Positions 11,921 through 23,596 of a stretch of DNA of 64,000 nt are shown in pieces (position 1 is the stretch's first letter; every line of letters begins with the position of its first letter). A program made the translations under genes and the position numbers. Under the pieces are notes generated by a model, which did not search any database, was not told the origin of the DNA, and saw nothing but the letters and a program-made list of their open reading frames with translations. The DNA comes from Thalassia testudinum (lineage: Eukaryota > Streptophyta > Magnoliopsida > Alismatales > Hydrocharitaceae), in the NCBI GenBank assembly GCA_037157565.1, contig JAZHRO010000046.1, positions 13,552,501 to 13,616,500 of the forward strand, written 5' to 3'.

Positions 11921-12400
11921 TGTTGAGATCATGAAATCGCGGCTTTTGATTTTAAAAGTGTCGTAGTATAGCGTGAAATCTGATTCAACAAAATAATTTT
12001 TTAATGAGATGTGAGTCCCGGTAGATCTCAGGGAGGCAGAATATGGCGACTTTGATTTTGATATTTATTGCAATTATTTTCTAATGAGGAGAAACATAAT
12101 TAAAAACAAAGCTTCATATATAGATGGTTGATTCTAGATACATGCTTCAACTACTACTTTGAATGCAAATAAAGAACAAGAATATAGAGAGATGAGAGCA
12201 AAGATAAGGGCGCTGATGGTGCTTCAGCGAGGAGTGCTCCAGCGAGGAGTCCTTAGAGGGCTTTAGCAAGAGCAGCAGGATTGGCCCCTTTGGTGGTAAG
12301 GGGGTAGTTTGAAGGAGCTTGGAGAAATAGCTCTTAAAGTGGCTTTAGAGAGGGATATTATTCAGTGGTGGAATTGCCTCATATAGGGAGTCAATGGCCT

Positions 12401-12408
12401 CTTAAATA
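12401..12408 (-). promoter_or_regulatory. candidate TATA box in LTR-A
   Basis: TATTTAAG on the minus strand, inside a GCCTATTTAAGAGGCC context conserved (in decayed form) at about 3680-3700 of the other copy. Confidence 0.4.
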
Positions 12409-13041
12409 GGCAAATTGGGGGGGCAAAAAGGGTATTTTAGAGCCCCCAAATGTGCCATCATGTTGGAGCAAATGAGGGCCATTGCTCTAGAGATCTTCAG
12501 CTCAGATTGTGTCAAAATCGCTCCCTTAGTGCAAGCTCATTGTGCGCACAACGTCCAGCCTTCATCATGGCCATCTAATCGTGATCAGACGGTCACGATC
12601 TCGTTAAGATTGTGCTCTTATCTCACCTCCAATGCGCGATGCCACCCACTGCTTCCACATGGTGCGTCCACAGCCGTCTAATCGCCATTGCGTGGTCAAG
12701 AGCGTGCCAAAGCCACCTCCTTGCATTCTCATCGCGCGCATCACGCGTGCTCGATCATGGCCGTTTGATCTAATGATCAATGGCTCTGATGGAGTCCACG
12801 TTGCGTGCTCAACGCACGTTGTTTGCGCACTCGCGTGTGATGGCGCATCATCACGCATGTGTGCATCCAACGGTCATCTGATGTGCCGCGTGGCTACTTC
12901 ATCGTCGCTTGATTTCCATCCAATGCTCCAATTTTGCGTGCCTCACGTTGAGCGCGATTGTGCCCTTCCGTGCATCTTGAATAGGCGTTGCACTCTTGTT
13001 ATAACATTTTTGACCAATGCACTACATGCGCGTTTGTGTTA

Positions 13042-15771
13042 TGATGAGAACCTCATCATGAGCCATAACTAGCTCATTTTGACCCAATACAAAGGATAAA
13101 AGCTCCTACATATCTCAAGGAAAAGCTTAACTCAGAGAATTCTGAGTTTGAGAAGAAAACCAGTCATAAGGGGTAAAAGTGCAATTTTACCAGTATAAAC
13201 TGCATACAGGGTAATTCAGGGACCAAACACAGGTCAAAACAGCTTAATAAGAATAAAAGTGGGATGAGATGATCTAGCAAGGGCTACAGCACTTCCAAGG
13301 AACCAAATGATAATCTGTAACCCTAAAACAACCCACTTCAATTCACAAGGTTCGAGGCAAAGTAAAAATAGAATAAACCCTCTAAAATTCATAGAAAAAT
13401 AATCTCTAGGGTTTAGAACCTTCAATTTGGCCTTTAGAACCCATTTTGACCTACATTGAGAACCATCCCAATTAATAACTTAATTTGGGTTTTTGCGCAA
13501 ATTGACCGGTCAAACAAGGTTTAATATGAAAATAAAATTCACCATCAGATTCCTTAGGTCCTAATTAGTCATGTATAAAAACTTGAGCCTAAGAAGAAAC
13601 CTCCTTGACCGACTTCACACTTTGGTCCTCATATATTTACTCTTTGGCCCTCAACTTTTGAACCCTCGCATTTTGGCCCCTAACTCTCCTTCGTTCTTTG
13701 CAATCAGGTCCCTCCTGCAAAACCCTGCCAGCACCATGCTCCGGCGACCTTGCGCGGAGCATGGCGCCGCGCAGGGTGAGGTGGGGGACCTGGCAAGTAA
13801 ACCGGGGGTGCCCTGCGTCGTCAGCCGTCGCAGGGGCACCCCCCTGGTCATTGTAGGCCACCATACCGGCCGTGCGAACGCACGGACGGTATGGGTTCAT
13901 GTTCCGACCATTCTCCGGCGAGGGAGACACGACGTCTCCCTCCGCCTTCCTCCCTGCTTCATCCCTATAAATACCCCCCGCCGCTCCACCGACGAGGGCA
14001 GCCTGGATCTGACGGAGAAAACCCCCAGCTTTCTTCTCTTCTTTCTCCGGCAGACGCTCACCAGCTCCGGCGGCTTCCTCCCCCTCCACCTCTTCGCTCT
14101 GCCGCACTACCAGCAGCAGAGACTTCCTCCCCTGCTCTTCCCGCGCCACGCCGCACCCAGCTGGCGCCTCTCCAGCCCTCTGCTCGCCGCCGCCCCTCTC
14201 CCTGAGCATCGTCTTCTCCGGCGACAGTCGATACGACTGTCGCCCTGTTCCTCCCCCTTCGTCCCTGCAAGTAAGTTAGACCTACTCCCCTTCTTCTCCT
14301 CTTTCTTTCCCCGCTTTCAATTTAGTCAATTAAACCCTCGACCGCTCCTGTTCACCCTCATCCTCTCCGCCTCCGACCACCCTCCGGCGAGCCGCTCCCA
14401 TCACCTCAGCGACCCACACGGCTCGCCGACCACCGCAGAACCTCCGCCTCCTCACCCTGATCCTCTTCCGCCCCTCCACTTCCCACCAAACACCCTCTGC
14501 AGATCCACCGAACACACCCACTTCTTCGCTCACAGTTTGACCTAGGACGACCTGTTAGCTCCATCTCGCCCCCTGCAGACCCCCTGACCACCTTCGCCGT
14601 GCCACGACGAAGGTCCCCCGCCTGTCTGATTTGGCCGAGAGGCCGTTCTTCTGTGACCAGGTGACTCGCCCGCCGTCGCCATTACTGCGCAGGCAGAGCT
14701 GCTTCACCTGCAGGTGCAGGCACGCCTTCGCCCAGGGTTGACTCCCAGGTTGCACAGGGACTCTCCGCGAAACGTCCCTGGTTCACAGACGGGGCGAAGG
14801 CCGCGCGGGAAGCCACGATCGCCCACTGCTCCATCCGTGACGCGCGCTCAATTGGGGTGGGACATTTAGTCCCACCTCGGAACCTCTCGGAGGCGCGCAG
14901 ACGCATAAAGGCAAAAAGTGCCTTATGCTGTCTGCCTCCTGACCACGGGGTGAGGTCCCTCTCACCCGACCCGACCCGGCCTCGTCCGTGACCACGCTCC
15001 GCGGACCTGGCCCGACCCGATTAGACTGACCTGCACTCCTCGCCCACCACGCACGCCGGTGGGCCTGGACCCGGGCCTGACCCGAACCCGATTACCCGGT
15101 AGCGCTCTGGGAGAGCTTCCGAAGAGTGATTTCAGAAAGAAAGAGAGACGCGGGGGAGGGGGGTAGAGTAGGTTTTGCCTCTTGACGAAAAAAAACTCTG
15201 AAGTGTGCAGGCCAAAGAAGAAGAAGCAGACCCGCTGAAGAAGAAGGAGCTGCTGCACTGTAGCAAAGGCATCGTTAAGTCGTCTCATCACCGGGGCAGA
15301 CGACGGAAGGTCAGCAGCCAGAGCAGGAAAGAAGACAGGCTGAAGAAGGAAGAGCAACGGCCAACGCGAAAGAAGAAGAAGAGAGGTCAAGGCAGAAAAC
15401 CAAAGAAGAAGAAGAACAAGGAGCTCTGAAGAAAGAAGAACATCACCAACGGAAGAACAGCAGGAAGAAGAAGAAGAGCACCACCATTGCAAGAGAAGAA
15501 TATCACCTGAACAGAGAGAAAGAAGGAGATCTAAAGAAAGAGAGAAAGAAGAGCACCCCCCTCTGCAGAACAAAGAGAACAACAAATTCTCTCTCTCTCT
15601 TTATTTTTGTAAAAGAAACATGTATATCTCTAGAATACAACTTGCTCCCTGAGTTCGACCTCGGGAACTCTTTTATTTTTCCGAGTAAAAAAATTTATAT
15701 TTGAAATGTTGGTAATAACCGGCTTTACTACAACGTTATAACAAACCCGGTGAAAAACCATACGGTCTTCA
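13042..15771 (+). mobile_element. solo LTR-C inserted in the 3' LTR of element E
   Basis: 2730 bp, from TGATGAG-AAC-CTCATCA to GGTCTTCA, flanked by perfect TGTTA duplications (13037-13041 and 15772-15776). No PBS or polypurine tract adjoins either end, so it is a solo LTR left by recombination between two LTRs. Inside: TATAAATA at 13966, a very GC-rich leader to about 15120, a GAA-rich polypurine block at 15205-15560, and the U5 motif CTCCCTGAGTTCGACC at 15645. The long ORFs here (13571-14545 plus and 14962-15585 minus) are proline- or leucine-rich readings of biased sequence. Confidence 0.9.
13966..13973 (+). promoter_or_regulatory. candidate TATA box in solo LTR-C
   Basis: TATAAATA followed by a C-rich start region. 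It sits at the same relative place as TATATAAG at 56308 in the C2 copy. Confidence 0.5.
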
Positions 15772-16294
15772 TGTTACGTTTCTGATTTTGTAGTCATGTG
15801 CCCTCAACTATTAGATGACGATCCAACAGTTGAGATGAGTCTTCTTTTGGTGTAGCACTGAGAGGCCGGCGATGTGGCAGGTTTGTGGCTGTTGGATGAC
15901 AATCCAATGGCGCATAAAGTGCATGGGAGTACCTTCAGAAGATGAGGGCATGGGTGAGACCCGCTGGGATGGCGCCATGTGGCACCATCCTGACCTTCTG
16001 TCTTCCCGCCTTTGTAGAAGATGTTATAGGGCTCCGATTGAGGTGATTTTTACGTCGTTGGACTGCAAGCGTTGCTCTGAGTCCATCCGTACGATCAAAT
16101 TGATGATCTGCAGCCTCGAATCATTTGCAATTATTGTTACCTACCAATTAGTGTATTAAAATAACATTATTCTCTACACAGCTAGATAAATCAACTATGA
16201 TGCTAATATGCTACTTATGCATGAATTATTCCTAAGTTAAGCTAGACTCTAACTTAATTTAGATTGATTAGACCCTATGATTACTGCGCAATCA

Positions 16295-16330
16295 TACCCC
16301 CATGCCTAAATTTTGCTAGTCTCTAGCAAA
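16295..16330 (-). other. polypurine tract and hairpin of element E (PPT1)
   Basis: On the minus strand the order is hairpin (TTTGCTAG, 3-base loop, CTAGCAAA at 16312-16330), then GGCATGGGGGTA (16295-16306), then the LTR start. The PPT primes plus-strand DNA synthesis. The same order occurs at 22199-22235, 42877-42916 and 51528-51562. Confidence 0.8.
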
Positions 16331-17964
16331 TACAAAACTAAATGCAAGTGTATGAACTATGTTATTTACAAATTGGTCCCTAAATGGCTGCTTTTTATCA
16401 AGAGTTTGACTAAAGATCCTTTTCTTTTGTTTTCATCCAAAAATCTAGAAATCCAGGCAATCGTGAAAATGTAGTGATGTAGCTTATGCATTGGATCCAA
16501 GTGAACAGCCAGTCCACATCTAAAGCTCGTACTTGTCCCCAAGTAAAACTTTATCGGGGTAGGCAAACTTCTTCCCTTGGGGATAAAACAAAATAATCTA
16601 TGATTTCTATTTTTACTTATAGCTTAGGTAGAAGATGTTTGAGTCAATTGGGTTTGTATTTGGTGGCTCACACTCATTCAATGCTATATATAGACTAGTA
16701 CTACATAATCTAGATTTTTAGACTATCAAATAAATCAACTCAGAGGGAGGCAGAGAAACTATGCTCTCTTTAGTTCCCTTGTACTCACTCTCTTTTTCCT
16801 TCTCTTTTTCTTTTCTTTTCTTCTTTTTCTTTTTGAGCTCACAACCTCGCGAAATTTGTAAATAGACTCAATATTTGGTGGTCTCACATGGCATTAACAC
16901 TTTAATTAAGGTTTTGATAACCCTATAACTAAGTCAAATTGCTCAGCCAGTATTAGGCTGGTTAGAAATATAGAAAAGTAGGTCAAGATCCTATTTGGTG
17001 GATTGCAAATGTGGTGAATATTATTGCCTCAATGTCAATGCAATAAACACAACTATGAACTCTAACACTTTTTTTAAGAAATTTTTTTTCTTTTCTTTTT
17101 TTTTATATAGCAAACTTTTTCTTTTTCTCTTTTTCTCATATCTACCAACACAATTCAATACAACACAACTTACACTAATTTTTATTCTTGAGACATTATT
17201 GGGGATTGGTGATGTACAAGAGGATATCGAGTGGTTTATTTGGTGAAAGAGCCTACTCTCGACGCTAGGAAAGGAATGGATAGAATAATGTATTTTCTGA
17301 CCTTTGGTACTAATACCCTCCTTTAGCCGAGGATTCCGTAAAGGACAGTCGTAACCATCCACCTTAGTCGTAATTTTATTAGAACCCGATCTCTATGTCT
17401 TTGCCTATTTGGTGTCTCTCAAAAATTCACACAAAGAATTCATACGCAGGAACCGAGAGTGAAAATTATGCTTAACTCCGAGTATCATTATCCAATTATG
17501 CAAAAACTAAGATTCCTTGCACTAGACTTAGAGCACCAGTAGATACTCTACTCTCACCTCACAATTGTTTAGTGGATCTAATAGAAGATGGTTTGCCTGA
17601 CTCCATAATTACTGTCCAAAGGTTCAGGAAAAGAAGCAATGCTTCTTCTCAACAAGCTAAAGATGTTTATCGATCTTCACAATGAATCCATTGCAAACTC
17701 TATGTGCAAGTGTGAAATTGTATTGGATTCTAAATTTAGGAATCAACTAAAGAATAAAATACCTAATAAAACCTCTTGATAAAAATCTTTATTTATGGAT
17801 GCAATACATATAAATGCTATGTACAATTAACCTCATATGATTGCACTTCAATAATTTCACCTATCGAGTTTTTCTTAAATTAAGGAACCTAAAGTGCAAT
17901 TAACGTACTGCTCAGAGGTTTTCTAAGGTGTTGGCAGAAAAATTTTCAATTTACGTGTACTATC
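16331..17964 (-). other. 3' non-coding region of element E
   Basis: Between pol and the LTR, where classical Athila elements may carry an env-like gene. I see none: only short frames, homopurine/homopyrimidine tracts (16790-16840, 17070-17140) and AT-rich DNA. Confidence 0.6.
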
Positions 17965-17999
17965 CCCCCATGCCTATGTTCTTGCATGTCCTCATGCAT
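17965..17999 (-). other. second PPT-like module of element E (PPT2)
   Basis: Minus strand: hairpin TGCATG-AGGA-CATGCA, then ATAGGCATGGGGGG. It lies about 210 bases after the pol stop. The equivalent in element B is at 23433-23465, with a different but still paired stem. Confidence 0.65.
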
Positions 18000-18207
18000 G
18001 AATAAAAGGAAAATAAATTAAGACAGGGGGCAAGTGGATAGAAATCACCTGGAATTACTCTTGATTCTTCAATCAGCATATGCTAACCAGATGACAGAAT
18101 GCAAAATATGCAGAAATATATGCCAAAAGGAAAAGATGCTATGTATGAAAGGTATCTACAAATGTATAAGTGTTGAGTCTAATGCCTTCAGCTGGGCCAA
18201 AACTCAA

Positions 18208-19389
18208 TTACACGTCTTCGATAAAATTAATAATTTCATCAGTAGGAGGAGGTTCCTAGGCCATAAATGGCTTGAGGCACTGGCCTTTTACCGTAGAAAC
18301 ATGCCCAGATTTAGGGTCCATAATTTGGACTGCCCCATTAGAATAGGAGTGAATCACAAGATACAGGCCAGTCCACTTAGACTTGAGCTTATCTGCAAAG
18401 AATTTAAGTTGTGAATCAAATAACTAGACTTGCTAGTTAGGCATGAATTCCTTTCTCCGGATGTGGCGGTCGTGAAAAGCCTTTGTCTTATCTTTGTAAA
18501 TATTTACGTTCTCATAGGCTTCTCGTCGAATTTCCTCAAATTGGCTGAACTGAAGCTTCCTCTCATAACCTCCCGCATCGAGGTTAAAATTACATTTCTA
18601 CACTGCCCAAACGGCGTGGTGCTCCTTCTAGACAGGAAGGTGACAGACCTTTCCATACACCATGTAGTATGGCAACATTCCGAGCGAAGCCTTGTATGCT
18701 GTCCGATATGCCCAAAGTGCATCGATTAATTGATCAGACCAATCCTTCCTATCAAGTCTAACTATCTTTTGGAGAATAAGCTTGAGCTGATGGTTGGAAA
18801 CTTCAGCCTGCCTATTAGTTTGCAGAAGATACGGGGTGGAAATGTGGTGATGTACCTCGTATTTTTTCAATAATGACCTGAAATGGGAGTGGATGAAGTG
18901 ATTGCCCCTGTCGCTAATTAGAGCGCGGGGAACAGCAAATCTTGAGAAAATAAAATCCCAAACAAAAGAGATAACGGTCTTATGATCAGCCTATCTCGTC
19001 GGGATGCCTTCAACCCACTTTGAGACATAGTCAATAGCGAGAAGTATGTACTCGAAGCCATGTGAATTCGAAAAAGGGCCCATAAAATTGATGCCCCAAA
19101 CATCAAACACTTCTACAACTAGAATGGGTTAGAGAGGGATTATGTCTCTCCAGCTTATAGAACTGACCGAGTAACATCACTTGCAGCATTTGGCAAACTT
19201 GTGTGCATCTTTCGCGGTGATTTTCCAACTCGAAAAATGACCACCACAAGTATCGCTGTGGTAAAAAAATAGCACACTTGAAATTTCTGAATCGGAGATG
19301 CACCTCTTGATGATCTAATCAGCCCCAATGCGAAAAAGCAAGGGGTCATCCCAAAAATAAAATTTGGCTTTTGATAAAAATTTGAGTTT
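18208..19389 (-). pseudogene. integrase of element E (degenerate)
   Basis: Integrase inserts the DNA copy into the genome. Recognisable parts in minus orientation: a core with [10 protein letters not shown], where the first catalytic Asp of the usual GIDFMG is Asn; ISDRGNHF with the second Asp; QTNRQAEVSNHQ with the Glu; [11 protein letters not shown] and [10 protein letters not shown]; and a C-terminal LFDSQLKFF/SKWTG domain ending in TAA at 18208-18210. Several stops and shifts break the frame between 18880 and 19390, and the zinc-binding region is badly decayed. The best frame is shared with the RNase H part upstream. Confidence 0.75.
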
Positions 19390-19911
19390 CTAGTCCTTGG
19401 ATAAACTCGAGGGAATCTTTCCTGTGATAAGATAATTTGCAATGTCCGTGTACCAAGGAAACTCCAAAGAATTAATAGCCAAAAGAGATTCATCCAAAAA
19501 TTGATCTGAGATGGGTGGGGAATAAGGGATGTGTTCTAGGTCCAACTGAGACAGGTGATTCGCCACCACATTATGAGCTCTAGCTTTGTTGCGAATTTCG
19601 ACATCAAATTCCTGCAATAGAAGGATTCATTTGATAAGATGGAGTTTGGCATCCTTCTTTGCCAACAAATGCTGGAGGGCAGAATGATATGCGGAAATAA
19701 TCACTTTTGACCCAAGTAAATAAGATATGAATTTCTTCAACCCGAATACTATTGCTAGTAGTTCTTTCTTGATAACTGTATAATTACGCTGAGCCTCATT
19801 CAGCGTCTTGCTAGCGTAATAGATTACAAATGGATGGCACTCTCGACGTTGGCTTAGAGCGGCTCCAACAACGAAATCGGAGGCATCACACATCATCTCG
19901 AAATTGAGAGA
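19390..19911 (-). pseudogene. RNase H domain of element E (degenerate)
   Basis: RNase H removes template RNA during reverse transcription. Seen: MCDASDFVVGAALSQ with the first catalytic Asp, AQRNYTVIKKELLA with the Glu, then ISAYHSALQ in place of YTDHSAL, so the third catalytic Asp is lost, and VVANHLSQL in place of VVADHLSRL. One TAG (near 19909) and one TGA (near 19627) interrupt an otherwise continuous frame with the reverse transcriptase. It is clearly inactive. Confidence 0.8.
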
Positions 19912-20511
19912 CTAGTTGGGTGGTTGGAGAATAGGCGAATTAGATACAATGCTTTGTAAGGTCTTGAAAGCGCTAAGACACGAGGAATCGAAGTCAAATG
20001 GGGCTTCAGCTACCAAAAGATTCGTCAAAGGACAGGCAATTTTCGAGAAATCACGAATGAATCTACGATAAAATCTGACATGACTCAAGAATGATATGAT
20101 TTGTTTAACCAAGCTAGGTAGAGGTAATAGAGAAATGACTTCAGATTTAGCTCGGTCGACATCGAGTCTGTTAGAAGAGATCCGGTGACCTAGTACAATG
20201 CCATCCCTCACCATAAAATGGCTTTTCTCCCATGAAAGTACTAGGTTTACTTTTGTGTACCTCCTTAGGATCTTTGTGAGGTTATCAAGACAAGATGAGA
20301 AATCATCTCCGAAGACAAAGAAGTTGTCCATAAATACTTCTACATAGTCCCCAATCATATCAGAGAAAATGGTCATCATACAATGCTGAAATGTCGCTAG
20401 TGCATTGCAGAGGCCGAAGGGCATTTGCTTAAAAGCGAATGTTCCAAAGGGACATGTATAAGTAGTCTTGTCCTGATCTTCTAGGTTAATCGCAACCAGA
20501 TTATACCTGAA
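19912..20511 (-). pseudogene. reverse transcriptase of element E, C-terminal part
   Basis: From MPFGLCNALATFQ (20424) through the catalytic motif, here FMDNFFVFG instead of FMDDF, so the second catalytic Asp is Asn, to SFLSHVRFYRRFIRDFSKIA and the connection region. The N-terminal part continues at 32178 and beyond; element B is inserted exactly between them, with GTATC on both sides. The upstream YSGYNQ equivalent is split by the insertion. Inactive by residue loss and by interruption. Confidence 0.85.
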
Positions 20512-20516
20512 GTATC

Positions 20517-22198
20517 TGTTGAACGTACGAATTGCTATGCTAACGTGTTTGGTTTTAAAACCTTGTCGTTGTAGCTTGAAAGCAAAGAATTCATGTTCAA
20601 CAAATAAAATTTATACCGAAATTGAAATTCCAGGTCGAACACAGGGAGGCTACGTCGATCTATATTCGTAATTATTTTTTTTTAGAATTTTTCTTGAAAA
20701 GCGAGGCGATGTAATTATAATGAAGCTATCAGACTAAAAGGAAGAGAGAGTGAGAGAGAAAACATGCATTAAATATTTCAAAATGTTTATACAATAAAAC
20801 CAAATAAGAATTACACTAGAAAGCGGGAAATCAGCTATACTAGAAAGTAGGAAAATTCTACACTAGAAAGCTATAAAGAAGAATGGGAGAGAGAAGTTAT
20901 CCTCCTCGACGATCGCTGGGAGGACGAGCTGGACGGGACGATGCCTGGGCGAAGGAGGATGGAGCAGGACGAAGGAGGACGAAGCAGAAGAACGGGAACG
21001 GGGCAGCACGTCGTCGTTGTCGCGGGATCCACTTCCAAATAGGGATGAAAATTTGGACTTTATCTTGCGAGGAGCATCCCGGGTGTGGGACAATCTTCTC
21101 TTGAGCTTTGGAGAGGTAGAGAAGAGAAGGAAGGGATGAGAATTTTGTGTGGAGGGGGTCTCCTTTTATAGTTGCAAGGAGTGGGGGCAAATTGGTCATT
21201 ACATCTTTAAAACATTGAATAAGGGGTCTTTAGTGACGGATAAAACTGTCACTAAATCCCCATCGTGGGCGTAGTGGGCACTGCCCGCGCTGCTGCTGGC
21301 TTCCACGCGTGCTTAACGCTTACGCACGTTCGCTGAATCTCAGCCGTCCGATCGTGAGATCGGACGGCTTAAGATGCACCTTCCTCGCTCCTCAACGTGC
21401 GCCGGCCCGCGTGCGATGCCGCATGAGGCGCAGGCGTACGATAGCGCGTGGGCGCTATTGAGTGCCCGCAACTGCCCGATCAAGATTTGATGCTCGCCAC
21501 GGCTACTCTTTTGCGTCGCATGCCCTCTCACACGATTCGATCCCGTGCCAGCGCCTCGCGATAGGGCGCTGAACCACTGCGCTACGACGTCCAAAAGGTC
21601 GCGTAGATGTTTTCAAGCGCGAGCATCCATAGTCGTTGGATCAAGATCCAATGGTCTAGAAGCGGCACTCTGATTGAAGAAGAGAAGGTGCGGCGGTGCT
21701 TGAGGGTCGGTTGGATGGCTGAGATGGCACCACATGGCACCATCTTGGCTTTCCATCTTCTGGATGATGTATATGGTGCCACGGTTGTCGGATTGAGTTG
21801 ATTTTCGCGTCGTTAGGTTGAGATCGTCGATCTGAATCCATTTGTGCGGTCGGATTTGTCATTTAAAGTGCGGATTTACACCATCTTGGCCCTTGATCTT
21901 CTAGGGTTCCCCAATCTCTATCTGATGCTACAGATGCCTGATTAGGGCGATCTTGGAGTCGTTGAACTCCAATCGTTGCCCTAATCATATTTGTTCGGTT
22001 GGATCTTCGATCCGAGGCCTCGATAAAAAGTTTGCCCTGTCCAAGCACATAAAAGGAGATAATTAACCTCCATTTTATTTAAACTACTCTAAATGCAAGA
22101 TGATGCATGTTATGCAATATTTATAGCATGCAATGCAATCCTATGCTTAAGAACTTGCATAAATAGACATCTTAAGTAGTGTAAATGTGTTTACATCA
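20517..22198 (-). repeat. 3' LTR of element B
   Basis: 1682 bp. Minus-strand start TGATGTAAACACATTTACA, end GTACGTTCAACA. It carries TATAAAAG at 21163-21170, the U5 motif CTCCCTGTGTTCGACC (about 20632-20650), and a perfect 12-bp-arm inverted repeat at 21342-21369 that the other LTR has partly lost. Confidence 0.95.
21163..21170 (-). promoter_or_regulatory. TATA box of LTR-B (3' copy)
   Basis: CTATAAAAGGAGACCCCC on the minus strand, a strong TATA context. The same site in the 5' LTR, at 31150-31157, would drive the element. Confidence 0.6.
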
Positions 22199-22235
22199 TA
22201 CCCCCATGCCTATCTTTTGCTAGTCCCTAGCAAAA
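22199..22235 (-). other. PPT1 and hairpin of element B
   Basis: Minus strand: TTTTGCTAG, loop GGA, CTAGCAAAA (perfect 9-bp arms, 22215-22235), then GATAGGCATGGGGGTA, then the LTR. Confidence 0.85.
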
Positions 22236-23432
22236 ATTATATGCTATTTATAAAAGAATTAGGTTGGATTATTTGGGCATGAGTTATTTTCAATCATTAA
22301 GAAACTGTCTACTTAGGATCTGAACTTTCAAAGACACAACAGTGCCCGAGTATCTGCCAAAATGCAGACTGCCCTAAGCTCTCGCCTTATTCAAAGAAAA
22401 ATTTCTTTTTCTCTTTTTTTCTCTTTTCTAATTTTTTTGGATTTTCAAGTTTTAGGGTTTAAGAGTGGCTTTCTACAGCCATTCAACTCACCCAAGATTT
22501 GATGAGAACTCTAAGTTTTAAGCATCTTATTGTGAATGTGATAGACTCGTTGACCAGCAATTAAAACGAACTTCGGATTTCTATGCCTCTAGGTGACCTA
22601 AAAAGAATTCTGCCTAAAAGTGTATCTTTACAACCGGTAGCTTTCTCCCTACTTTTATTTTTTTTTACAGGGTCGACACAAGGGTGAATCCAGTGTACAT
22701 CTCCCCGATTTATTCTACTTCTCTGCTTCTTCCTAAGTGTTTTGGGAATTTTCAGTGCATTTATTGAGCTGGGTTCTGGACAACCGGTCGATGAGTTGTT
22801 ACCACCGACAACTTGCTAGCCATACTCGTGTGGGAAGTGTGGTTTATTTCTTTTTTTTCTTTTCTCCTTTTCTTTTTGATTTTTTTTTCTTTCTTTTTTT
22901 TTTAAAGTAGGTGGGTTCCCTGGTCTAAGATTTACCTAAAGGTAGCAAAAAGAGAAAGGTCCAGTGACTGGGCTCTGAACAACCTACCTATGGGCTGTTA
23001 CCCACGATAACTTGCCAGCCATATCATCCTAGAAGGTTCATTAGCTACCCAATTTCCGTTAGAATCACTGAACAATGAGTTAGAGCAAAGAAAGTGTGTA
23101 GATGCTTAAAACTCAAAAATTCCCTCAAATCAGAGGGTGGGTTGATAAGTCATGTACTTATCACCCAAACTTAATTATTCCAATTACGATAAAATTAAGA
23201 TGGCGAGGACTCGAAAGACAAATCCACATTTTAGTGGATACACAGGCTAATTAAGTCCAAAGACTTGAAGGGTCTTTGTGTTCAGATCCTAATGTAAAAT
23301 TTCCTAAGATTGAAAAATCCTAATGTTCAACTAATCCTTCCTAATTTTGATTTTTTTTATGTATAAATAAGAAGAGAAAAATAATTTACATGAATTTCAC
23401 AAAGCTGACCAAATGATTCAAAAATGAATCCA
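22236..23432 (-). other. 3' non-coding region of element B
   Basis: No frame over 60 codons and no env-like gene. Pyrimidine tracts at 22395-22440 and 22850-22910 are purine tracts in the RNA. Confidence 0.65.
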
Positions 23433-23465
23433 CCCCCCATGCCTAGCTGATGCAATGTCCTCATT
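23433..23465 (-). other. second PPT-like module of element B (PPT2)
   Basis: Minus strand: CAATG-AGGA-CATTG hairpin, then GGCATGGGGGG, about 150 bases after the pol stop codon. Compare 17965-17999. Confidence 0.65.
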
Positions 23466-23596
23466 GAAAAAGAGACATGAAAGAAAGGGTAGAATATGAA
23501 AGATGTCACCTGAATATGAAGCTCGTATCAGCCTTGTGTCATATGTACAACTGCTGAGTTTAATGCCACCAGCTAGGCAAAGTCCAGCCAAAGAAG

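Larger units (their letters stand above)
11921..16294 (-). repeat. LTR-A, 3' LTR of element E, interrupted by a solo LTR-C
   Basis: Two blocks, 11921-13041 and 15777-16294, join seamlessly once 13042-15776 is removed, and together align with the LTR-A at 2628-4157. On the minus strand it begins TGATTGCGCAGTAATCA next to the polypurine tract and ends GATCTCAACA. Candidate TATA TATTTAAG is at 12401-12408 and the U5 motif at 12013-12039. ORFs at 12415-13072 overlap this LTR and are chance frames. Confidence 0.85.

Noticed and set aside
13571..14545. 324-codon plus-strand ORF
   Set aside because: Lies wholly inside the solo LTR-C, across its TATA box and C-rich leader; Pro/Ser/Leu-rich reading of biased sequence with no family motif, and not kept in the C2 copy.
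14962..15585. 207-codon minus-strand ORF in LTR-C
   Set aside because: Leucine/serine-rich antisense of the same polypurine block.
2628..16294. A foldback or head-to-head element made of the two inverted LTR-A copies
   Set aside because: The inner flanks are different parts of one E element (PBS/leader/gag on one side, PPT/pol on the other) and the outer flanks are the two halves of one PBS, so an inversion of a normal element explains it better.
16331..17964. env-like gene between pol and LTR, as in some Athila elements
   Set aside because: No frame of useful length in E, B or N, and no membrane or signal-peptide pattern.
18034..18414. 126-codon plus-strand ORF
   Set aside because: Antisense shadow of the degenerate integrase C-terminus of element E, which has clear family motifs on the minus strand.
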